Positions 1-5,023 of a DNA stretch of 5,023 nucleotides are shown here, one piece after another. The first letter of the stretch is position 1. Each line of letters opens with the position of its first letter. A program made the translations under genes and the position numbers. The notes beneath the pieces are model-generated. The model saw only the letters and a program-made list of their open reading frames with translations. It was not told where the DNA came from and searched no databases. This DNA comes from SZUA-22 sp039714835. Its GTDB lineage: Bacteria > Bacteroidota > Ignavibacteria > Ignavibacteriales > Melioribacteraceae. The stretch covers positions 1 to 5,023 of the forward strand of contig JBDLIN010000275.1 of assembly GCA_039714835.1 (NCBI GenBank). The letters run 5' to 3'.

Positions 1-2106
1 TATATCACTATTTGAGTTTAAAAGATCATGAGCATTAACACCAACATCTTTCCCAGCATCTCCAACAACACTTCTACCATATCCTAATTCAACGGAAACG
101 AGATCTGAGGCAACACCAGGCTGCACCATTACAGGCAAATTAACTGATGTTTCACCAACCGTTACTTTGATCAGATCCCCTATCTCTAAATTCATCTCCT
201 TTGCAGTGCTCGGAGCAATCGCAGCATAATTATCCCATGCTACCTTTGATATTGGATGAGGTATCTCTTGCAGCCATCCATTATTGGCATACCTTCCGTC
301 ACCAATAAAGTAATTTTTATTCAATAAAACGCTAAAACTCTTTTCAACTTTCGATTTATGCTTAAGATCAAAAGAAACTAATTTAAATGCTGATTTTTTC
401 GATGCAGATTCTTTTAATTTTGCAAAACCATCATGAAGAGCAGAATACCAAAACGATTGAAAATCAGTTGAAATATTCATTTTGCTATAAATATTCTCTC
501 TACAATTTTCCATTAAATATTGATGATACATTTCTTCAGAATATGCATTTGCGCTGCTGTAAATCCAAGTTAGAACAACAGATTCCCGTTGTCTTGTATT
601 ATATAACGGGGCAATAACCGGTTGACGCAAACTGTAAACATTTTTTCTTGCCAGTGCATCACCCCATGATTCGAGTGAATGATTAATAGGTAATGTATAA
701 GTATCATTAACAGTTGATTCGTTAACACTGTCAACTAAAGAGACCACACAATCAACATTTTTAATCGCATCTAAATAACCTAATGATGAAGGAAGATGAA
801 ATGCGGGATTTGAATCATAGTGAATTACTGTACCATATTCACCATTATTAATTTTGGAAATCAGATCTTTGAATTCATCAAGATGTGTTTGTTTTCCAGT
901 ATTTACATATGCTTTCTCATAATCATACAATTTTGTATTATCAAGAACTTCATTCAATAAATTCACCGCAATATGTACATCTGGAGAAAGAACTTCCCCA
1001 GAATAAACAATCGCCTTCCCTTTATTCTTAATAAGATCATCAATTAAATAATTTACTTTTATTGCATCAAGTCCCCATTTCTGAACAAATTCATCAAGTG
1101 AATAATCAGCTAATTTCCTCTTAACAGCTGAATCAATGTTAATTGAGGACTCCCCTTTCTTAATAATTTCACTTAAAATTGAGAGGACAAAATCATATTG
1201 TGCTTCTGGTTTTACTTGTAATCGGTAATCGGCATTTGTACCAGTCAAACTTAATCCACCTTCAGCAACATATAACCTATTGAAATCATCACTCTGCATT
1301 ATATCTCTTCTACTTGAGAAGAGTCTGGTTGCTTCAATATGATTTCCCTCTTTCGCAAGAAAATCACTTTCGAGAGATAATATTATGCTGGCTTCATCCC
1401 ATTTTATAGCTGGAATTTCAGGTGAACCATAACTTTTATACCATGCAAATTTTTTATTGCAGTCATTGAACAGATCGTAGGTAAAGACTTCAGCAGTTGA
1501 ATACCTCTGTTTAAATTCATTCAGTAATTTATTTTCAGTTGGTGAATTAATTGGATGTGTTATAACTGCAATTTTTTTATTTGAAGCAACTGCATCATCT
1601 AATTTCTTAATGATCTCAGAATCAATTGTTCCCCAATTTGCTTTTCTCTTACCTTTCATTGGTGACTGCAAGCGGGACGGATCATATAAGTTATAAACTG
1701 ACGCCTGACCGGTTGAACAAGTTTTTCCTTTATTTATTGGATGAAGATCATTTCCATCCACCTTTATAGGTCTGCCTTCCCTTGTTTTTATCAAAATACC
1801 GCAGGCTTGAGAACAGCCATTACAAGTTGAAGCATAGTAATTTGGTTTTCCGGGAAGAACTCCATCCGGTCTTTTTGTATATGGGACCAATTCTTTTTGA
1901 TCATGATAATCGCTGCATGAGGTCACCGCAAAAGCAGTTGAAGCTGAAAGTAAAGCTAAAAACTTTCTACGGGAAAGTCCGGTTAATTCAGAAGGATCGA
2001 ATTCATCGGTTACTCCTTCTTTAAATTCATCAGACTTCATAATTTCAGACTCTTTATCTTGAAACTCTTTAATGCTCTTCCAATTTTTTTTATTTTCTTT
2101 CAACAT
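1..2106 (-). CDS. actB: ActB-type molybdopterin oxidoreductase-like subunit of alternative complex III, 3'-partial (702 codons visible)
   Basis: The minus frame is open from ATG 2106 to the left edge with no stop; I checked every codon. A TAA lies three codons upstream of the ATG, so this is the earliest ATG. The N-terminus (KKNWKSIKEF) matches the leader style of 'TAT-variant-translocated molybdopterin oxidoreductases'. A twin-arginine motif SRRKFL (residues 45-50) is followed by a hydrophobic stretch and a lipobox-like VTSC (61-64), so the protein is probably exported folded and perhaps lipid-anchored. A MopB-type cluster motif follows: C95, C98, C102 and C130 (C-x2-C-x3-C-x27-C). Residues 611-628 (WLQEIPHPISKVAWDNYA) and the later LGYGR...GVN segment are typical of the ActB dinucleotide-binding-like domain. 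Known ActB proteins are about 1000 residues, with a C-terminal Fe-S ferredoxin-like domain, here off the window. In characterised ACIII the MopB-like domain has no Mo cofactor, and electrons run through the C-terminal clusters to the ActA haems. No Shine-Dalgarno site is visible. QrcB-like homology is the main alternative, but pairing with a pentahaem ActA favours ActB. Confidence 0.9.
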   Translation of the reverse strand, partial: MLKENKKNWKSIKEFQDKESEIMKSDEFKEGVTDEFDPSELTGLSRRKFLALLSASTAFAVTSCSDYHDQKELVPYTKRPDGVLPGKPNYYASTCNGCSQACGILIKTREGRPIKVDGNDLHPINKGKTCSTGQASVYNLYDPSRLQSPMKGKRKANWGTIDSEIIKKLDDAVASNKKIAVITHPINSPTENKLLNEFKQRYSTAEVFTYDLFNDCNKKFAWYKSYGSPEIPAIKWDEASIILSLESDFLAKEGNHIEATRLFSSRRDIMQSDDFNRLYVAEGGLSLTGTNADYRLQVKPEAQYDFVLSILSEIIKKGESSINIDSAVKRKLADYSLDEFVQKWGLDAIKVNYLIDDLIKNKGKAIVYSGEVLSPDVHIAVNLLNEVLDNTKLYDYEKAYVNTGKQTHLDEFKDLISKINNGEYGTVIHYDSNPAFHLPSSLGYLDAIKNVDCVVSLVDSVNESTVNDTYTLPINHSLESWGDALARKNVYSLRQPVIAPLYNTRQRESVVLTWIYSSANAYSEEMYHQYLMENCRENIYSKMNISTDFQSFWYSALHDGFAKLKESASKKSAFKLVSFDLKHKSKVEKSFSVLLNKNYFIGDGRYANNGWLQEIPHPISKVAWDNYAAIAPSTAKEMNLEIGDLIKVTVGETSVNLPVMVQPGVASDLVSVELGYGRSVVGDAGKDVGVNAHDLLNSNSDI

Positions 2107-2129
2107 AAGCTTTTAACTTGTATATAGAT

Positions 2130-2309
2130 TTAATTAACTCGTTTTACTGCTTTTGGATGCGGATTAACATCTTTTAACTTCTGAACTTTTTTACTTTTGC
2201 CAAATAGCTTGCCTGACAGCGAAGAAATCAGGATCAGTCCAAGTGTACTCTTCCCTGCTGTTGAAAAAAACTTACGTCTATTTGTTTTATTCGCTTGAAA
2301 ACTTCTCAT
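2130..2309 (-). CDS. Small twin-arginine leader protein of unknown function between actA and actB (59 aa)
   Basis: The frame runs from ATG 2309 to TAA 2130-2132. Residues 10-15 (NRRKFF) form a twin-arginine motif, followed by a moderately hydrophobic segment (about 22-33, LGLILISSLSG). The tail after residue 34 is short and strongly basic (KSKKVQKLKDV, then NPHPKAVKR, ending RVN). No cysteine and no clear AxA cleavage site are visible, so the leader may stay as an N-terminal membrane anchor with about 25 residues exposed outside. A clear AAGGAG site lies 12 bases before the start, directly after the actA stop, and the gene sits 18 bases after actA and 23 bases before actB, which argues that it is translated. 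I do not recognise the family. It could be a small accessory subunit or assembly factor of ACIII, or a remnant of a larger Tat protein. The function is unknown, and the gene call rests on the start site, the Tat motif and the operon position. Confidence 0.75.
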   Translation of the reverse strand: MRSFQANKTNRRKFFSTAGKSTLGLILISSLSGKLFGKSKKVQKLKDVNPHPKAVKRVN

Positions 2310-2321
2310 AGTAATTTTTTT

Positions 2322-2327
2322 CTCCTT
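2322..2327 (-). promoter_or_regulatory. Shine-Dalgarno site of the small Tat-leader gene
   Basis: AAGGAG on the minus strand begins immediately after the actA TAG stop (2328-2330) and lies 12 bases before ATG 2309. It is the best ribosome binding site in the act cluster. It supports the start chosen for the small gene and possible translational coupling to actA. Confidence 0.65.
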
Positions 2328-2897
2328 CTATCTGTGACAAGCTGCACAATGTTTAGGACCTTCTTTTACTTCAGCAATATATGGTAAATATTTTTGCGGT
2401 TCTCTATGACAATCGAGACAAGAATTCATTGTAAATGATTTTACCTGCTGAACTACTTCCATTTCTCTTATATTTCCATGACAAGATTCACAGTCGATAC
2501 CTGTATTAACATGCACACTATGATTAAAATATGCATACTCCGGGACTTTGTGAACACGTTTCCATGGTAATAATTTACCATTATCATAATATTCACGTAA
2601 TTTAATTATCTCCGGTTGATCCTTCTTTGTTACTGAATGACAATTCATACAAATATTAGCTGAAGGTACAAGTGCATGTCTCCCCTTTGTAACACCAGTA
2701 TGACAATACTGACAATCAATTCCCATTTCACCAGCATGAAGTTTATGTGAATAGTCTATAGGTTGTTCAGGCTGGTAACCAACACCATCACGCTCTTGCC
2801 TTGAAACATAAAAAGTAATTACGAAGGATACTGCGACAATAAATAATGTGAGAGGAACTCGAACCTTAAGAGTATAATCTAGTACAGTTTTTTTCAT
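2328..2897 (-). CDS. actA: Pentahaem cytochrome c subunit of alternative complex III (ActA)
   Basis: This 189-residue protein has one N-terminal membrane segment (about residues 14-31) and a periplasmic domain with five CxxCH haem-binding motifs: CQYCH (62-66), CMNCH (83-87), CESCH (136-140), CLDCH (160-164) and CAACH (184-188, just before the C-terminal Arg). Further histidines in family-typical contexts (SHKLHAGEMGIDC; FNHSVHV) are likely distal haem ligands. These features match ActA, which in ACIII receives electrons from the ActB Fe-S clusters and passes them to a soluble carrier or cytochrome oxidase. The start at ATG 2897 is preceded by AGGA at a 5-base spacing, and an in-frame TAA lies upstream. 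The protein is at the short, single-domain end of the family; some Bacteroidetes ActA proteins are longer. It appears to be the first gene of the operon, since upstream is over 500 bases of non-coding sequence. Haem attachment needs a cytochrome c maturation system that is not in this window. Confidence 0.93.
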   Translation of the reverse strand: MKKTVLDYTLKVRVPLTLFIVAVSFVITFYVSRQERDGVGYQPEQPIDYSHKLHAGEMGIDCQYCHTGVTKGRHALVPSANICMNCHSVTKKDQPEIIKLREYYDNGKLLPWKRVHKVPEYAYFNHSVHVNTGIDCESCHGNIREMEVVQQVKSFTMNSCLDCHREPQKYLPYIAEVKEGPKHCAACHR

Positions 2898-2902
2898 TTG
2901 AA

Positions 2903-2906
2903 TCCT
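2903..2906 (-). promoter_or_regulatory. Shine-Dalgarno site of actA
   Basis: AGGA (minus strand) ends 5 bases before ATG 2897. It supports that start, and no other in-frame ATG lies between it and the upstream in-frame stop. Confidence 0.5.
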
Positions 2907-2929
2907 GTTTGGAATAAATCCTTTCCGTG

Positions 2930-2935
2930 ATTATA
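2930..2935 (-). promoter_or_regulatory. Possible -10 box for the act operon
   Basis: A perfect TATAAT on the minus strand lies about 33 bases before the actA start, which would give a short leader carrying the AGGA site. No convincing TTGACA-like box lies 16-18 bases upstream, and I found no clear Bacteroidetes-type TTG/TAnnTTTG pair. In sequence this AT-rich such hexamers arise by chance, so this is a weak candidate only. Confidence 0.22.
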
Positions 2936-3235
2936 ATTTTTTTAGGTATGAACCCTATTGAAATAATTCCAATTTGTTATTTTTATATATATAAATAAAG
3001 ATATCGTATACTATTTTCCAAAAGGATATTTCAAGATATTAAATATTATTTGAAAAGAAAAATATTTTTTGTCTTATATTAAAATATTTTAATAATTGAA
3101 TTGAATATTCTGGTATAACAATTACATTGACATGCGAAGTGATGTAATGTGGCACTTTGGCAAGAGAGCAGCTTGTCAGCTATGTTTTTCAAGAAATGTT
3201 AATATGAATGACTTATTTAACAAACAGCGCTGCAC
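2936..3235. other. AT-rich intergenic region upstream of actA, no gene seen
   Basis: This stretch holds AT-rich sequence with runs such as TATATATATA and two copies of AAAATATTTT-like palindromes (around 3058-3069 and 3081-3090). It also holds a possible stem, ATTACAT (3121-3127) pairing with ATGTAAT (3142-3148) across a 14-base loop. No open frame here resembles a protein. It presumably holds the act promoter and any operator, but no specific site can be defended. Confidence 0.5.
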
Positions 3236-3250
3236 CTGCCTGCAGACAGG
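3236..3250. repeat. GC-rich imperfect palindrome (CCTGCCTGCAGACAGG module)
   Basis: A CCTG...CAGG near-palindrome centred on CTGCAG sits in AT-rich intergenic DNA, about 10 bases outside the left end of the inverted-repeat element. Its sequence resembles the CCTGCCT/AGGCAGG arms inside that element. Such short GC-rich modules are often dispersed in Bacteroidota/Ignavibacteriota-type genomes (from memory). It may be a neighbouring repeat unit; no function is assigned. Confidence 0.4.
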
Positions 3251-3283
3251 AATAACAGCTTGTCCGAGAACTCGTTTTCTGTC

Positions 3284-3313
3284 ATGCTGTCCCGACAAAG
3301 TCGGGATCAGCAT
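3284..3313. repeat. Hairpin module 1 within the inverted-repeat element
   Basis: ATGCTG-TCCCGAC (3284-3296), loop AAA, GTCGGGA-T-CAGCAT (3300-3313) forms a 13-bp stem with one bulged T. The outer arms resemble the GTCATGCTG...CAGCATC repeats I recall as common in bacterial intergenic regions. On the plus strand a short T-rich tract follows. On the minus strand, the direction of the flanking genes, there is no T run, so it is not a standard terminator for them. Confidence 0.6.
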
Positions 3314-3343
3314 CTATTTTTACTTTATAATCGAAAGAACGAG

Positions 3344-3385
3344 ATTCCGAATCAAGCCTGCCTGCCGGTTAGGCAGGTCCGGAAT
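3344..3385. repeat. Hairpin module 2 within the inverted-repeat element
   Basis: Outer arms ATTCCG (3344-3349) and CGGAAT (3380-3385) enclose an inner stem, CCTGCCT (3357-3363) with AGGCAGG (3371-3377), and a 7-base loop. An alternative register pairs CCTGCC at 3361-3366 with GGCAGG at 3372-3377. The ATTCCG...CGGAATGAC frame resembles widespread intergenic repeats (recall, unverified). Confidence 0.55.
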
Positions 3386-3437
3386 GACGATTTTCTTAGT
3401 TCTCGGACAGACTCTAATCCCCAACCGAAACCATGAA

Positions 3438-5023
3438 TTAACCAAGCATATTTTCCAAATGCAATTTCTTGTCTTGGTAATATAACTCCTCCCCACTGCT
3501 TACTATGTTTCCTATCTCAATGTTTGTAAGATCAATAATAAACTTAGACTGCTTTTGAAAATGTATGAACATTGCAGCTAGATTTACAGCCGCTTCAATT
3601 GCTCTGGGATTTTTGGAAATAATTGTCAATAGTGATTTCCAATATAGCCATCCAGTTGTTTTATTAAATCCCACTTTTATACAAACTTTTGAAAATGCTT
3701 TTATAGACTTTAACATTTTCAGAATACTTGGTTTAAACTTATTAGCAGGTTTTAAATTAAGGCAAGTATATGTTATTCTTTCGTAATAGCGCCGCGGGTC
3801 ATAGATGTACTTTATAACCTGAATGTAGTCATTCAAAACATCTAATCTGGGTCTTGAAGTTACAAAGTTTAATCCACTCGTCATTTGATCTAGTTCAGTA
3901 CTTTCCTTCAATTCTGAATCGTTCTCAAACAACCTTCCTTCTCTTTTCAAGCGTCTTGTCAATTGTGTCTTAGGTAATGCATACATCTTTCCAACCATAG
4001 CCATACATATTCCTGAATCTTGAATGCATTGAATCATGTTTTCGGCGGTTTGGTCAGTTTCATTATCAAAACCAATAATAAAACCTCCGTTAACTATCAT
4101 ACCGTAAGAATAGATCTTATTTACAGCTTCTGCAATTGGTTTGTTTACATTTTGTTTCTTGTTATTCAACCTTAATATTTCATCGTCCGGAGTTTCAATA
4201 CCTACAAAAACGTATCTAAAATCGATATCATACATCATTTGTAAAAGATTCGAATCATCTGCCAAATTTATTGAAGATTCTGTCGAAAAATAATAAGGGT
4301 ATTTATGTGTTTTAGACCACTCTTTTATAATAGGCAAAACTATTTTTACATTCTTTTTGTTTCCAATAAAATTATCATCAACAAAATCAATATGTCCTCT
4401 ATGACCGAGATCATAAAGAGTCTGAAGTTCTGTAATTATTTGCTCAGGAGTCTTCGTTCGGACTTTCCTGCCATATAGTTCAATAATATCGCAAAACTCA
4501 CAATTAAATGGGCAGCCACGAGAATACTGTATTCCAACCTGAATGTAATCTTGAAATCGTATGAGATCAAACCGGGGAACTACTGCTTGGGTCATATCGG
4601 CTTTGTCTTCTGACTTGTATATACCACTCTTGTAACCTCTTTCCAAATCATGTAGAAACATGGGAATTGTAACCTCCCCCTCACCTAGTACAAGGTAATC
4701 AGCAGATTTATACAAGTTAGGTTGTGATGTAGGGTCCGGACCTCCAACAACAATAGGACAACCGTACTGATGTGCTTTATCAATGATAGAAAGCATACTC
4801 TGCTGCTGAGGAAGCATACCGCCAATACAAACAATATCTGCCCACTCAAAGTGTTCAGTCAGTATAGGTTCTACATTTGCATCAACCAATTTAAACACCC
4901 ACTGCTGTGGTAACAACGCTGCAACTGTTAATAAACCTAAGGGTGCTGCCGGATATTTTGCACCAGTAATTTCACATATATCAACATAATTCCAAAAACT
5001 AAATTCTGAAAATTCTGACTGTA
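3438..5023 (-). CDS. B12-binding-domain radical SAM protein with DUF4070-like C-terminus, 5'-partial
   Basis: The frame is open from the right edge to TAA at 3438-3440, giving 527 visible residues. The TTG at 4916 is internal, because the 35 codons before it (SEFSFWNYVD, then YPAAPLGLLTVAALLP) are typical family N-terminus. Only about ten residues plus the start codon are missing, by analogy with homologues. Visible residues 1 to about 125 form a cobalamin-binding-like Rossmann domain (VDANVEPI, VVGGPDPTS, VLGEGE) that lacks a DxHxxG motif. The radical SAM cluster motif CPFNCEFC follows (C170, C174, C177), then DFVDDNFIGN, GIETPDDE and a GGFIIGFD strand of the partial TIM barrel. The C-terminal helical part (ALPKTQLTRRLKREGRL onward) resembles DUF4070. 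The family includes the hopanoid C-2 methylase HpnP and many uncharacterised members, so a B12-dependent methyl transfer or related radical reaction on a lipid-like or other substrate is possible, but the substrate cannot be told. It shares strand with the act genes but is over 500 bases upstream, so it is probably a separate transcript. Confidence 0.88.
   Translation of the reverse strand, partial: QSEFSEFSFWNYVDICEITGAKYPAAPLGLLTVAALLPQQWVFKLVDANVEPILTEHFEWADIVCIGGMLPQQQSMLSIIDKAHQYGCPIVVGGPDPTSQPNLYKSADYLVLGEGEVTIPMFLHDLERGYKSGIYKSEDKADMTQAVVPRFDLIRFQDYIQVGIQYSRGCPFNCEFCDIIELYGRKVRTKTPEQIITELQTLYDLGHRGHIDFVDDNFIGNKKNVKIVLPIIKEWSKTHKYPYYFSTESSINLADDSNLLQMMYDIDFRYVFVGIETPDDEILRLNNKKQNVNKPIAEAVNKIYSYGMIVNGGFIIGFDNETDQTAENMIQCIQDSGICMAMVGKMYALPKTQLTRRLKREGRLFENDSELKESTELDQMTSGLNFVTSRPRLDVLNDYIQVIKYIYDPRRYYERITYTCLNLKPANKFKPSILKMLKSIKAFSKVCIKVGFNKTTGWLYWKSLLTIISKNPRAIEAAVNLAAMFIHFQKQSKFIIDLTNIEIGNIVSSGEELYYQDKKLHLENMLG

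Larger units (their letters stand above)
3261..3409. mobile_element. MITE-like inverted-repeat element, 149 bp, non-coding
   Basis: The ends are perfect 12-bp inverted repeats: TGTCCGAGAACT (3261-3272) and AGTTCTCGGACA (3398-3409). Inside, a second inverted pair, GTCAT (3281-3285) and ATGAC (3384-3388), brackets two hairpin modules. There is no transposase and no plausible coding frame. No target-site duplication could be seen at the edges (AACAGCT left, GACTCTA right). The composition is more GC-rich than the flanks, which suggests a dispersed or acquired unit. It lies 28 bases beyond the stop of the radical SAM gene, between two units transcribed in the same direction, so it could also fold in the 3' end of that transcript. 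It could instead be a REP-like palindromic repeat rather than a true transposon derivative. Confidence 0.6.

Noticed and set aside
387..617. Plus-strand open frame inside actB
   Set aside because: Antisense shadow; the opposite strand is continuous family-like coding sequence.
1782..2024. Plus-strand open frame inside actB
   Set aside because: Antisense shadow of the well-supported actB coding region (cluster motif and Tat region).
3121..3148. ATTACAT/ATGTAAT inverted repeat as an operator upstream of actA
   Set aside because: Seven-base AT-rich arms with a 14-base loop, over 220 bases from actA; easily expected by chance in this composition.
3171..3182. AGCTTGTCAGCT short hairpin
   Set aside because: Four-base stem made of self-complementary AGCT; too small to mean anything.
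2936..3260. tRNA, riboswitch or CRISPR array in the intergenic region
   Set aside because: No cloverleaf, no recognisable aptamer core and no regularly spaced direct repeats were seen.
3284..3313. Rho-independent terminator for the radical SAM gene
   Set aside because: The stem is strong, but in the gene's direction it is followed by GACAGAAAAC, with no U tract.
3132..3485. 117-codon plus-strand open frame through the intergenic repeats
   Set aside because: It reads straight through the inverted-repeat element and into the 3' end of the radical SAM gene. Its low-complexity translation resembles no protein, and it has no ribosome binding site.
3565..3786. Plus-strand open frame inside the radical SAM gene
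   Set aside because: Antisense shadow of the C-terminal coding region.
4914..4916. TTG as the start of the radical SAM gene
   Set aside because: The frame continues to the window edge with residues typical of the family N-terminus (YPAAPLGLLTVAALLP), so the gene is 5'-partial and the TTG codes for an internal leucine.

Overview
AT-rich bacterial window with every recognisable gene on the minus strand. The leftward genes are the head of an alternative complex III (ACIII, act) respiratory operon. Reading in gene direction (right to left), these are a membrane-anchored pentahaem cytochrome c (ActA, 2328-2897), a 59-residue twin-arginine leader protein that I do not recognise (2130-2309), and the first 702 codons of an ActB-type MopB/Fe-S oxidoreductase (1-2106) that runs off the left edge. 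The gaps are 18 and 23 bases, so the three look like one transcript. In characterised ACIII, these subunits pass electrons from quinol oxidation to periplasmic carriers or a terminal oxidase. The rest of such an operon (actC, D, E, F) would lie beyond the left edge and is not visible.

The right-hand third (3438-5023) is a separate unit: a B12-binding-domain radical SAM protein with a C-terminal DUF4070-like region. It is missing only the start of its N-terminus at the right edge. Its frame stays open to the window end, well past the first TTG, so 4916 is not its start.

Between the two units (2898-3437) there is no convincing gene. The part next to actA is very AT-rich and must hold its promoter. 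The part next to the radical SAM gene holds a 149-bp MITE-like element (3261-3409) with perfect 12-bp terminal inverted repeats and two internal hairpin modules. A further palindromic GC-rich module lies just outside it.

The AT-rich composition, weak use of Shine-Dalgarno sites, Bacteroidetes-style ActB N-terminus (WKS..E leader before the twin-arginine motif) and CCTGCC/GGCAGG intergenic modules suggest the Bacteroidota/Ignavibacteriota group. This is inference from style, not proof.

The points most worth following up are the small Tat-leader gene inside the act operon, the complete four-cysteine cluster motif (with a cysteine in the usual Mo-ligand zone) in an ActB that I would expect to lack it, and the inverted-repeat element.
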